NCBI GenBank assembly: GCA_963849885.1
Contig: CAWKIV010000002.1
Span: 81,611-145,610 of the forward strand
Direction of reading: 5' to 3'
From: CADCTP01 sp963849885
GTDB taxonomy: Bacteria; Actinomycetota; Actinomycetes; Mycobacteriales; CADCTP01
Length of the DNA stretch: 64,000 nucleotides
A program made the position numbers and the translations under genes. This document shows, piece after piece, positions 34,506-43,040 of the stretch (its first letter is position 1; each line of letters begins with the position of its first letter). The notes beneath the pieces were generated by a model. That model saw nothing but the letters and a program-made list of their open reading frames with translations, ran no database searches and was not told the DNA's origin.

Positions 34506-34903
34506 CCGGCTCCGTGCCGCCGTGGTGGCCGGACGCCGTCCGCCGTCCCGACGCGCCGGAGTGGGAGCGCAGCGCGGTGAGCTGGCTGCTGGACCAGGTG
34601 CCGGGGGAGTGGCGGGCGCACGAGGTGCTGCGCCGGCACCCGGTGCTGCTGGCCCGGCTCGCCGCCGGCCAGACCGCGGCCTCGCTGGAGGCGGCCCGGG
34701 AGGGCTGGCGGACGCTGCGCCGGGACGTCGGCCGGGAGCTGCCGCCGGAGGTGGTGGAGGCGGCGATGGCCGCGTACGAGCAGGAGGGCGGCCGGCTGCG
34801 CGAGCTGGGCCGGGAGGTGGACGCGGTGCGGGAGGCGCTGCGCGGGCGGCGCTGGGTGCCGGGCGCCGGGCGGTGGGCCGACCCGCCGCGGTCCGCCGGC
34901 TGA
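34490..34903 (+). CDS. Hypothetical protein
   Basis: 137 residues, no recognised family. Mainly helical and charged: WERSAVSWLLDQVPGEWRAH, EVLRRHPVLLARLAAGQTAA, then ELGREVDAVREALRGRRWVP. It starts inside the end of the methyltransferase gene (16-bp overlap) and may be coupled to it. Convergent with the ROK regulator gene, 11 bp apart. Confidence 0.7.
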   Translation: MPADLTGSVPPWWPDAVRRPDAPEWERSAVSWLLDQVPGEWRAHEVLRRHPVLLARLAAGQTAASLEAAREGWRTLRRDVGRELPPEVVEAAMAAYEQEGGRLRELGREVDAVREALRGRRWVPGAGRWADPPRSAG

Positions 34904-34914
34904 GCCCGGCCGGC

Positions 34915-36177
34915 TCAGCCGGGGGCGGCGCAGGCGAGCGTGCCCAGCGGGTCGCCGAGCAGCGGCGCGAACGCCAGCTCGGCCGCGCCGACCAGGCTGG
35001 AGTCCGCGCCCAGCCCGGGCAGCGCGAGCCGCACCTGCTCGCGCGGCGCGGTCAGCGCGGCGGCCAGCTCGGCCCGCACGTACGGCTCCATGACCGGGAA
35101 CGTCGCCCGGGTGAGCCCGCCGAAGACGATCACCTCGGGGTTGAAGATGTTGACCAGGTTGGCCACCCCGATGCCGAGCCAGCGGCCGACCACGCGCATC
35201 CCGGCCGCCGCCGCCGGGTCGCCGATGGCCAGCGCGGCCAGCACGTCGTCCAGCCCGCCGCCGGGGACGCCGCAGGCCCGCAGCACCGCGTCCAGCCCGA
35301 CCTCGGTCTCCCAGCAGCCGCGCCGGCCGCACCGGCACCGCCGGCCGGCCGGGTTGACGGTCATGTGCCCGATCTCGCCCGCGTACCCGCCGGCCCCGGT
35401 CAGCGGCCGCCCGCCGAGGATGAGCCCGCCGCCGATGCCGACCTCGCCGGACAGGTAGATCGCGTCCGAGGCGCCGGCGGCGACCCCGCGCAGGTGCTCG
35501 GCGACCACGCCGAGGTCGCCCTCGTTGCCCACCGCCACCGGCACCGCGGTGCCGAGCTCGGCGGCCAGCAACCGGCCGAGCGGCACGTCCTCCCAGCCGA
35601 GGTTGGGGGCGAGCCGGACCGTGCCGGCGCCGACGATGCCGGGCACCGCGACGCCCACCCCGACCGGCGGGGTGCCGGCCGCGGCGAGCAGCGGCCCGGC
35701 CTGGGCCCGCAGCCGGCGGAGCACCGCGGCGACGGTGCCGTCGTCGCGGGCCAGCGGCTCCTGCCGGCGGTCCAGCACCACGCCGCCGAGCCCGATCCGG
35801 GCGGTCGCCAGGTGCTCCACGCCGATGTCCACGGCGAGCACCCAGACGTGCTCGGACCGCGGCTCGACCAGGATCGACGGCCGGCCGGCGCCGCCCCGGC
35901 CGACGGTGGCGGCCTCCCGGACCAGGCCGGCCTCGGCCAGCTCGGTGGTCAGCGCGCGGACCGTGCTGCGGTTGAGCCCGCTCTCCGCGGTCAGGTCCGA
36001 GCGGGAGGTGGGGCCGCGCACGTGCAGCAGCCGGAGCAGGCCGCCGAGGTTGTGCCGGCGGACCTCCTGGGTGGCGGCGGCGGACCGGGCCGGGGCGTGC
36101 CCGATCCCGCCGCCGGACGCCGGCCCGCCCCCGGCGGACCGTGGTGGGCCGGCGGCCGACCGGCGGGCTGCGGGCAC
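34915..36177 (-). CDS. ROK-family transcriptional regulator (XylR-like)
   Basis: 420 residues: an N-terminal winged helix (TQEVRRHNLGGLLRLLHVRG, SDLTAESGLNRSTVRALTTE) and a ROK domain with VLAVDIGVEHLATARI and the zinc-site region CRCGRRGCWETEVG (Cys residues near 278-285). Last gene of the sugar transporter operon, 31 bp after the permease, so it probably regulates it. Sugar binding to the ROK domain would release DNA. The transporter suggests xylose or a related sugar; not proven. Confidence 0.88.
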   Translation of the reverse strand: MPAARRSAAGPPRSAGGGPASGGGIGHAPARSAAATQEVRRHNLGGLLRLLHVRGPTSRSDLTAESGLNRSTVRALTTELAEAGLVREAATVGRGGAGRPSILVEPRSEHVWVLAVDIGVEHLATARIGLGGVVLDRRQEPLARDDGTVAAVLRRLRAQAGPLLAAAGTPPVGVGVAVPGIVGAGTVRLAPNLGWEDVPLGRLLAAELGTAVPVAVGNEGDLGVVAEHLRGVAAGASDAIYLSGEVGIGGGLILGGRPLTGAGGYAGEIGHMTVNPAGRRCRCGRRGCWETEVGLDAVLRACGVPGGGLDDVLAALAIGDPAAAAGMRVVGRWLGIGVANLVNIFNPEVIVFGGLTRATFPVMEPYVRAELAAALTAPREQVRLALPGLGADSSLVGAAELAFAPLLGDPLGTLACAAPG

Positions 36178-36208
36178 GGCAGGACGCTCGGCCGGGACCG
36201 GGTCCGGG

Positions 36209-37477
36209 TCAGACCCGGCCGGTCGAGGCCGCCCGCCGCCGGGACAGCGCGTCCACGCTGGCGGCGATGAGCAGGACCACGCCGGTCACCATGTAGACGA
36301 CGGCCGACGGCTGGTTGAGCAGGCCCATCCCGTTGATGATCACCGCGATCACCAGCCCGCCGAGCAGCGCGTCGAGGATCTTGCCCTTGCCGCCGAAGAG
36401 GCTGGTGCCGCCGATCACCGCGGCGCCGACCGCGTACAGCAGGGTCTCCGCGCCACCGCTGGTGGGCGAGATCGAGTTGTCCCGGCTGGCGATGAGGATG
36501 CCGCCGACCGCGGCGAGGGTCGAGCCGAACAGGAAGCAGGCCTGCTTGACGCGCTTGACGTTGATGCCGGCGCGGCGGGCGGCCTCGGCGTTGCCGCCGA
36601 CCGCGTACACGTGCCGGCCGAACGCGGTCCGGCCGAGGATGAAGTTGAGCCCGACGAGCAGCACCAGCAGCAGCAGAACGACCTCGGGAACCCCCGTGAT
36701 CGAGGCGACCGCGGGGTTGCGGCTGCGCTCCCGGCTCAGGTAGAGGGTGACCGCGCCGAGCAGCACGGCGAGCACCACGACCTTGGCCAGGATCACCGAG
36801 TAGCCCTCGGACTGCAGGCCGCCGGCGCGCCGGGCGGTGGCGCGGCGCAGCGACACCAGCGCGTACGCCCCGACCACGACCGCGAACAGCGCCCAGCCGA
36901 GCCAGACCGGCAGGTTGTCGTTGTTGATCGCCAGCAGCACCTTGTCCCGGACCGGGATCGTGCCGCCCTCGCCGATCAGCTTGAGCAGCACGCCCTGCAG
37001 CCCGAGGAACAGGGCGAGCGTCACCACGAACGACGGGATCCCGAGATGGGCGACGAGCAGGCCGATGACGGTGCCGATCACGGCGCCGGTGAGCAGGCAG
37101 AGGATCACCGACAGCCACCACGGCCAGCCCTCGCGGGTCACCGCGATGGCCATGATCGCCCCGGAGACACCCGCCGTCCAGCCGGCGGACAGGTCGATCT
37201 CGCCGAGCAGCAGCACGAAGACCAGGCCCATCGCGATGACGGTGACCGCGGCGGCCTGGTGGATCAGGTTGGACAGGTTGAACGCGTTGGTGAACGTCTC
37301 CGGCCGCAGGATCGAGAAGGCGATGACCAGCACGACGAGGCCGAGCACGGCCGGCAGCGAGCCGACGTCGCCGCCGCGCACCCGGGCGACGTAGTCCCGG
37401 ACCGCGGTGCCCAGCTCGCGCGGGGCGGGGGTGGGCAGCCGAGGGGTCTCCTCGTCCGCGACCGTGCTGGCGGTCAT
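36209..37477 (-). CDS. Sugar ABC transporter permease (XylH-like)
   Basis: 422 residues, inner-membrane permease of the ribose/xylose class with about ten helices, such as VLGLVVLVIAFSILRP, MGLVFVLLLGEIDLSAGWTA and TSLFGGKGKILDALLGGLVI. The signature LLGEIDLSAG is typical of family members. The ATG overlaps the ATPase stop (ATGA). Order in the transcript: binding protein, ATPase, permease, ROK regulator. Confidence 0.92.
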   Translation of the reverse strand: MTASTVADEETPRLPTPAPRELGTAVRDYVARVRGGDVGSLPAVLGLVVLVIAFSILRPETFTNAFNLSNLIHQAAAVTVIAMGLVFVLLLGEIDLSAGWTAGVSGAIMAIAVTREGWPWWLSVILCLLTGAVIGTVIGLLVAHLGIPSFVVTLALFLGLQGVLLKLIGEGGTIPVRDKVLLAINNDNLPVWLGWALFAVVVGAYALVSLRRATARRAGGLQSEGYSVILAKVVVLAVLLGAVTLYLSRERSRNPAVASITGVPEVVLLLLVLLVGLNFILGRTAFGRHVYAVGGNAEAARRAGINVKRVKQACFLFGSTLAAVGGILIASRDNSISPTSGGAETLLYAVGAAVIGGTSLFGGKGKILDALLGGLVIAVIINGMGLLNQPSAVVYMVTGVVLLIAASVDALSRRRAASTGRV

Positions 37478-38371
37478 GGCTGCTCCTCCCGGGACCGGTC
37501 CTCGGTGGACGGCACGGCGACGACCTCGGCCTGCTCGGCGATCACGTCCTCCGGCTCGGCGCCCGGCGCCAGCCCGATGGAGCCGGACCGGCCGGCGGTG
37601 ATCAGCTCGACCACCTGGTTGGAGGTGACGTCGCGGGCCGGCACCTGGGCGGCCATCCGGCCCAGGTAGAGCACCGCGATGTTGTCGGCGACCTCGAAGA
37701 CGTCGTTGAGGTTGTGGCTGATCAGCACGACCGCGAGGCCGCGGTCGGCGAGCCGCCGGACCAGCTTGAGGACCTGCTCGGTCTGCGCCACGCCCAGCGC
37801 GGCGGTCGGCTCGTCGAGGATGACCAGCTTGGAGTTCCACAGCACGGAGCGGGCGATGGCGACCGTCTGGCGCTGGCCGCCGGACAGGCTCGCGACCTGC
37901 TGGCGGATGCTGCGCACGGTGCGGACGGACAGGCCGGCCAGCGTCTCGGTCGCGCGGCGCTCCATGGTCGCCTCGTCCAGGACGCGCCGGCGGGTGAGCT
38001 CCCGGCCGAGGAAGAGGTTGTGCACGATGTCGAGGTTGTCGCAGAGCGCGAGGTCCTGGTAGACGACCTCGATGCCGAGGTCGTTGGCCTGCTTGGGGTT
38101 GTGCACGGCGACCTGATGGCCTTCGAAGCTGTACTCACCGGAGTCGAACCCGTGGATGCCGGCGATCCCCTTGATCAGCGTGCTCTTGCCGGCGCCGTTG
38201 TCCCCGACCAGCGCGGTGACCTGTGCCCAGGTGGGCGTCGAAGTCGACGTCCTGCAGGACGTGCACCGCACCGAAGCTCTTGTTCACTTTGCGCAGCGAC
38301 AACAGTGGCGCGGACTCCTGCTCTGGCCGCGCCTCCGCGGCCGCACTCGGCATCGTCATGCCCGACCTCAT
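37474..38371 (-). pseudogene. Sugar ABC transporter ATPase (XylG-like), frameshifted
   Basis: After one repair, about 298 residues: LLSLRKVNKSFGAVHVLQDV, Walker A VGDNGAGKSTLIKG, signature LSGGQRQTVAIARSVL, Walker B VILDEPTAALG, switch His in VVLISHNLNDVFE. The first 49 residues are in one frame and the rest in another; one extra base at 38224 (CTG-T-GCC on the plus strand) explains it, and VDFDAHLGQVTALVGDNGAG reads through once removed. A single-domain ATPase, shorter than the double XylG/RbsA, so it would dimerise. Probably intact in the organism. Confidence 0.85.
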
Positions 38372-38394
38372 TCAGTTCGGTGACGCGGGGGAGC

Positions 38395-38428
38395 GGTGGG
38401 CCGGCCGGGCGCCGCCGGCCGGCCCACC
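38395..38428 (-). promoter_or_regulatory. Intercistronic hairpin between binding-protein and ATPase genes
   Basis: Perfect 14-bp stem, GGTGGGCCGGCCGG (38395-38408) and CCGGCCGGCCCACC (38415-38428), 6-nt loop, in the 64-bp gap after the binding-protein gene. Such hairpins in ABC operons stabilise the upstream message or partly terminate, which keeps the binding protein more abundant than the ATPase and permease. No T-run. Confidence 0.7.
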
Positions 38429-38435
38429 GGATGTG

Positions 38436-39538
38436 TCAGGAGATGCCGGCGCTGGCGCAGGCGGCGGCGTACTCGCCGGTGCAGATGTCGCTGGCCTTCC
38501 AGAAGCCGTCGTCGATGACGTCCTTGACGTTCGCCTTGAAGATCGACACCGGGGTCTGCAGCGCGGAGGGCACGTCCGTCTTGAGCACCGTGTCCTTGCA
38601 CCTTGTCCTTGGCGATGCTCGCCGCGTCCTTGCCCTGGATCAGCGCGATCGCGAGCGCGGAGGCGGCGTCCGCCTCCTTCTTGATCGCCTTGTAGACCGT
38701 CATGCACTGGTCGCCGATGAGGATCGCCTGCAGGCCCGCGACGCTCGCGTCCTGACCGGTCACCGGCACCTTGCCGTTGAGGTTGTTGGCCTTCAGCCGG
38801 GCGATGATGCCGCCGGCCATCGTGTCGTTCGCGGAGACGACGCCGTCGATCTTGCCGTTGTTCTGGGTGTAGATCTGCTCGAACGCGGTGCCGGCCTTGG
38901 TGGCGTCCCAGTTGCCGGTCTGGTCGCCGACCAGCTTGTACTTGCCGGAGTCGAACGCCGGCTTCCACGCACCCGCGTAGCCGGCCTTGAACAGCGCGGC
39001 GTTGTTGTCCGTCGGGTCGCCGTTGATGAACACGATGTTGCCGGCGGACTTGCCCGAGTCGGTGAGGCACTTCTGCAGGCCCTCACCCATGAGCTTGCCG
39101 ACCTCCACGTTGTCGAACGAGACGTAGTAGGAGGCCCCGCCGCCGAGGGTGAGCCGGTCGTAGTCGATGGTCTTGATGCCCGCGGCCTGCGCCTTCTTCA
39201 GGCAGGCCGTGCCGGACTCGGAGTCCAGGTTCACGATCAGCAGGACCTTGACGCCGGCGTTGATCATGCCGTCGCAGATCGTGCCGAACTTCGACTTGTC
39301 GCCGTTCGCGTTCTGGATGTCGGACTCGATGTTGGCGGCGTCGAACGCGGCCTTGAGCAGCGGCCGGTCGTTGGCCTCCCACCGCGGCGAGGTCGCCGCG
39401 TCCGGCAGGATCACCCCGACCTTGCCGGCGGAGCTGTCCCCGCCACCCCCGCTCGTCGCCGCCGTCGTCGCCACAGGCGGACAGCAGCAGGGTGGCGGTG
39501 GCGAGGGTCGCCACCGCCCAGATCTGACGCTTGCGCAT
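38436..39538 (-). pseudogene. Sugar ABC transporter substrate-binding protein (xylose-type), frameshifted
   Basis: Periplasmic-type binding lipoprotein, about 366 residues after repair. The signal and lipobox are RQIWAVATLATATLLLSACG; the mature part has VGVILPDAATSPRWEANDRP, DGMINAGVKVLLIVNLDSES and GDQTGNWDATKAGTAFEQIY, resembling XylF. Two extra bases break the frame: near 39457, just after the lipobox, and at 38598, before TVLKTDVPSALQTPVSIFKA. Ends in CTGEYAAACASAGIS and stop. First gene of the operon; its promoter is at 39632-39673. Confidence 0.85.
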
Positions 39539-39631
39539 GGATGCGGTCCTTTCCCTGGCTGCGGGGGTCTGCTGCTCATCGGGCCGGGCCCTGCAGGGCC
39601 GTGGAGCCGGCCACCCGCGCCTGCCTGCAAT

Positions 39632-39673
39632 TGTTGTGACCGACAACATATCCACGGGTGGTACGGGCAGCAA
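39632..39673 (-). promoter_or_regulatory. Promoter and operator of the sugar ABC operon
   Basis: On the minus strand: -35 TTGCTG (39668-39673), a 17-bp spacer and -10 TATGTT (39645-39650). Over the -10 lies a dyad TGTTGT-5 nt-ACAACA (39632-39648). A repressor on this site would block RNA polymerase, and the ROK protein encoded in the operon is the obvious candidate. The start codon is about 95 nt downstream, leaving room for a leader. Confidence 0.7.
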
Positions 39674-39816
39674 GCACCTTGGAGCCACGCCCTGACATTG
39701 GCCGTAACGATCGAGTAACAGGCGGCTGTGAGCGGGGTCACGCCGGCATCGACGGGTCGGAACCGGGCCGCAGCCGGGTCCGGCCGGGTCTGGCCGGGTG
39801 AGGCATGCTGGGACGC

Positions 39817-40506
39817 GTGCGGGTGCTGGTGGTCGAGGACGAGGCGCCGCTCGCCGACGCGGTGGCCCGCGGGCTGCGCCGGGAGGGCCTCGCGGTCGAC
39901 GTCGCGTACGACGGGGTGGACGGGTACGAGAAGGCGACCGTGACCCGGTACGACGTGGTGGTGCTCGACCGCGACCTGCCCGGCATGTCCGGCGACGAGC
40001 TGTGCCGGACGCTGGCCGCCGAGGGCGCGCTCACCCGGGTGCTCATGCTCACCGCCAGCGGCACCGTGGCCGACCGGGTGGAGGGGCTGTCCCTGGGCGC
40101 GGACGACTACCTGGCCAAGCCGTTCGCGTTCGAGGAGCTGGTCGCCCGGGTGCGGGCGCTGGGGCGGCGGTCCACCCCGCCGGCGCCGCCGGTGCTCACC
40201 GCCGGCGAGCTCGCGCTCGACCCGGCCCGCCGGACGGTCAGCCGGTCCGGCCGGCCGGTGGAGCTGACCCGCAAGGAGTTCGGCGTGCTGGAGGTGCTGC
40301 TGGCCGCCCGCGGCGCGGTGGTGTCCAGCGAGGAGCTGCTGGACCGGGTCTGGGACGAGAACGCCGACCCCTTCACCACCACGGTGCGGGTGACGGTGAT
40401 GACGCTGCGGCGCAAGCTCGGCGAGCCCGGGGTGGTGGAGACGGTGGTCGGGGCCGGCTACCGGGTGCCGGTGGAGCCGCCCGGTGCGGCCGCGGCGTCA
40501 GGGTGA
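39817..40506 (+). CDS. OmpR-family response regulator
   Basis: 229 residues: receiver domain (VRVLVVEDEAPLADAVARGL with the acidic pocket, phosphoacceptor Asp about 51 in VVVLDRDLPGM, Lys in YLAKPFAFEEL) and winged-helix output (LTRKEFGVLEVLLAARGAVV, VTVMTLRRKLGEP). GTG 39817 is 7 nt after CATGCT (39804-39809); ATG 39805 is the alternative. The kinase gene follows 4 bp downstream. Divergent from the sugar operon. Confidence 0.9.
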   Translation: MRVLVVEDEAPLADAVARGLRREGLAVDVAYDGVDGYEKATVTRYDVVVLDRDLPGMSGDELCRTLAAEGALTRVLMLTASGTVADRVEGLSLGADDYLAKPFAFEELVARVRALGRRSTPPAPPVLTAGELALDPARRTVSRSGRPVELTRKEFGVLEVLLAARGAVVSSEELLDRVWDENADPFTTTVRVTVMTLRRKLGEPGVVETVVGAGYRVPVEPPGAAAASG

Positions 40507-40510
40507 TCCG

Positions 40511-41683
40511 GTGGCCCGGCCCGCGCTGACCCTGCGGCTGCGCCTGACCCTCCTCTACGGCGGGCTGCTCGCCGTGGTCGCGGCCACCCTGCTCGGCGCG
40601 GCCGTGATCGTGCTGGACCGGGCGCTGCGGTCGCTGCCGCAGTTCCCGCCCGAGGTGGTGCTGCGCTTCAGCGACGGCACGTCGCTGACCGCCGCGCAGT
40701 TCTCCGAGCTGGTCCGCGACTCCGCCCGCGGCGAGCTGCTCCGCTCCGCCGGGCTGGTCTTCGCGGTCACCGTGCTGGTCGGCGTCGCGGCCGCGTACGT
40801 GCTGGCCGGGCGGGCGCTGCAGCCGGTCAGCCGGGTGACCTCGACCGCGCGCCGGCTGTCCGAGGAGACGCTGGACCAGCGGATCGGGCTGGACGGGCCG
40901 CCGGACGAGCTCAAGGAGCTGGCCGACACCTTCGACGCGATGCTGGCCCGGCTGGACGCCGCGTTCGACAGCCAGCGCCGGTTCGTCGCGAACGCCAGCC
41001 ACGAGCTGCGCACCCCGCTGGCGGTGATCCGCACCGAGGTGGACGTCACCCTCGGCGACCCGGCCGCGACGGTGGCCGAGCTGCGCACCATGGGCGAGGT
41101 GGTGCGGGAGGCCAGCGTGCGCGCCGACCAGCTGGTGGACGCGCTGCTGGTGCTGGCCCGGTCCGAGGGGCAGGCCCGCACCGGGCTGGAGCAGCGGGAG
41201 CCGGTCGACCTGGCCGCGCTGGTGCCGGCGGCCGTCGGCGCGGTCGCCGCCGAGGCCGCGGCCCGCTGCCTGTCGGTGACCACCGAGACCGAGCCGGCCC
41301 CCGCGGAGGGCGACCCGCACCTGCTGGAGCGGCTGGTCGGCAACCTGGTCGAGAACGCGGTCCGGCACAACGTGGACGGCGGCTGGCTGACCGTGCGGAC
41401 CGGGTCGACCCGCGGCGCCGGCGCCTGGCTGGAGGTGGCGAACACCGGCGCCGAGGTGCCGGCCGGCGAGGTCGAGCAGCTCTTCCAGCCGTTCCGGCGC
41501 GGCGGCACGGCCCGGACCGGGTCGCGCGGGGCCGGGCTGGGGCTGTCCATCGTGCGGGCGGTGGCGGCCGCGCACGGCGGCGCGGTGGTCGCGGCGGCGC
41601 GGTCGGGGGGCGGGCTCGAGGTGACGGTACGGCTGCCGGCGCCGAGCCGGGTGCCGGCGCCGCCCGTCCCGGCCCGCGCCTGA
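40511..41683 (+). CDS. Sensor histidine kinase
   Basis: 390 residues. Two membrane helices (LLYGGLLAVVAATLLGAAVI and LVFAVTVLVGVAAAYVLAG) enclose a short 60-residue extracytoplasmic sensor, then HAMP, the dimerisation box FVANASHELRTPLAVIRTEV (His phosphoacceptor in SHELRTP), and the ATPase domain with N box NLVENAVRHNV and G boxes around RGAGLGLSIVRAVAAAHGG. Pairs with the upstream regulator. Signal unknown. Confidence 0.92.
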   Translation: MARPALTLRLRLTLLYGGLLAVVAATLLGAAVIVLDRALRSLPQFPPEVVLRFSDGTSLTAAQFSELVRDSARGELLRSAGLVFAVTVLVGVAAAYVLAGRALQPVSRVTSTARRLSEETLDQRIGLDGPPDELKELADTFDAMLARLDAAFDSQRRFVANASHELRTPLAVIRTEVDVTLGDPAATVAELRTMGEVVREASVRADQLVDALLVLARSEGQARTGLEQREPVDLAALVPAAVGAVAAEAAARCLSVTTETEPAPAEGDPHLLERLVGNLVENAVRHNVDGGWLTVRTGSTRGAGAWLEVANTGAEVPAGEVEQLFQPFRRGGTARTGSRGAGLGLSIVRAVAAAHGGAVVAAARSGGGLEVTVRLPAPSRVPAPPVPARA

Positions 41684-41752
41684 CCGGGCCGGCCCGACCA
41701 CCCGGTGCCCGGCCCGCTGGTCCCGCACCGACAAGCTGCGACAATGGCCGCC

Positions 41753-43036
41753 GTGCCGCCCCCGCCCGCCACCGCGAGCCGGCCGCCGGCGAGCGCGACC
41801 GAGCCGGGTCCGCCCCGGCGCGCCGGCCGGTTCGCGCACTGGGTGCGCCGCCCGGCGCTCGCGGTCGCGCTGTTCGGGGTGGCCGTCGCGGTCAGCGTGG
41901 TCGAGGGCCAGCCGCCGCCGGCCGCCCGGGACAGCGGCGTCTCGGTGGACGCCGAGAAGCCGTACTCGTACCCGGTCGGCACCCTGCTGGTGGTCGCCGA
42001 CGGCCGGCTGCTCCGCTTCGACAGCGCGGCCCGGCGGGCCCGGCCGGTGCCGCTGCCGGCCGGCGTCACCGCGCTGCGCGCCTGGACCCAGCCCGGCGGC
42101 GACGTGCTGCTGGGCCGGCAGCCCACCGGCCGCACGGCGGCCTACCTGCTGCGCACCGGCCGGCCGGCGGCGCTGCTCGGCCCGGCCGAGGTGGTGGTGC
42201 CCAGCGCGGACCGGACCGCGGTCTGGCTGGTCGCCCGCCGGGTCGCCACCCGGGTGCCGCTGGCCGGCGGCGGCCGGGCGACCGTGGCCCTGCCACGGGC
42301 GTCGCGGCTGGTCGCGGACACCCCGTCCGGGCTGATCGTGTCGACCGGGACGGTGCCGGACCCGGTGCTGCCGGGACGCCGGGAGACCCCGACGGCGACC
42401 GGGGCCCCGCCCGCCCGGCCGGCGCCCACCCCGACGCTGAGCCCGTCCGGCGCGCCGGCGACCGGCGCGAGCCCGCCGTCCGGGCTGCCGTCCGGGCCGA
42501 CCCCGCCGCCGTACACGACCGCGTCGCCGGTGCCGTCCACCGGCCCGGAGGGCGTGCCGCTGACCACGCTGGTGGTCGGCCGGGACGCCAGCGTGCGCTA
42601 CCTGGCCCCGGCCGAGGCGCTGGCCGCGACCGGCGACGTCGTGCTGCTGCGGGACGAGCAGCGGCGGCTCGGGGTGATCTCGCCGCGGCCCGGCGTCCGC
42701 AAGCCGCGCTGGCTGCCGAAGCTCAACGCGGTGGAGGCGATCGGCCCGGGCACCCTGGACGCCCGCGGCGAGACCTTCGCGGTGCTGGCCCGGATCCGGG
42801 ACTCGGCCTGGCTGATGGCCGGGCCGACCACCGCCCGGACCGAGGCCGCGATCAACGTGGTCGCGCTGAGCGGCGGGCCGCCGGTGCCGGGGGCGGCGCC
42901 GCCGGCCTTCACCGCGTCCGGGCGGGTGCTGACGGTCCGCCCGGACGGCCGGATCGTCTACTACAACCCGGGCGAGCGCACCGGCTACACGCTCGGCGAC
43001 ACCCTGCCCGCCGCCTCCGCCGTGACGCAGAGCTAG
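41753..43036 (+). CDS. Membrane-anchored protein with Pro-rich linker, unknown function
   Basis: 427 residues, no recognised family. A membrane anchor (RPALAVALFGVAVAVSVVEG, about 37-57) and an exposed beta-propeller-like region of repeated strands (GTLLVVADGRLLRFDSAARR, GVTALRAWTQPGGDVLLGRQ), split by a Pro/Ser/Thr-rich linker (about 210-260). It may be a sensor or WD-like surface protein. The GTG at 41753 is 7 nt after GACAAT (41740-41745). Downstream of the two-component pair but with its own promoter. Convergent with the beta-oxidation genes. Confidence 0.65.
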   Translation: MPPPPATASRPPASATEPGPPRRAGRFAHWVRRPALAVALFGVAVAVSVVEGQPPPAARDSGVSVDAEKPYSYPVGTLLVVADGRLLRFDSAARRARPVPLPAGVTALRAWTQPGGDVLLGRQPTGRTAAYLLRTGRPAALLGPAEVVVPSADRTAVWLVARRVATRVPLAGGGRATVALPRASRLVADTPSGLIVSTGTVPDPVLPGRRETPTATGAPPARPAPTPTLSPSGAPATGASPPSGLPSGPTPPPYTTASPVPSTGPEGVPLTTLVVGRDASVRYLAPAEALAATGDVVLLRDEQRRLGVISPRPGVRKPRWLPKLNAVEAIGPGTLDARGETFAVLARIRDSAWLMAGPTTARTEAAINVVALSGGPPVPGAAPPAFTASGRVLTVRPDGRIVYYNPGERTGYTLGDTLPAASAVTQS

Positions 43037-43040
43037 GGCC

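Noticed and set aside
36209..39538. Firm assignment of the transporter to xylose
   Set aside because: Binding protein and permease look xylose-type, but no xylose isomerase or kinase lies in the window, so the sugar is left open.
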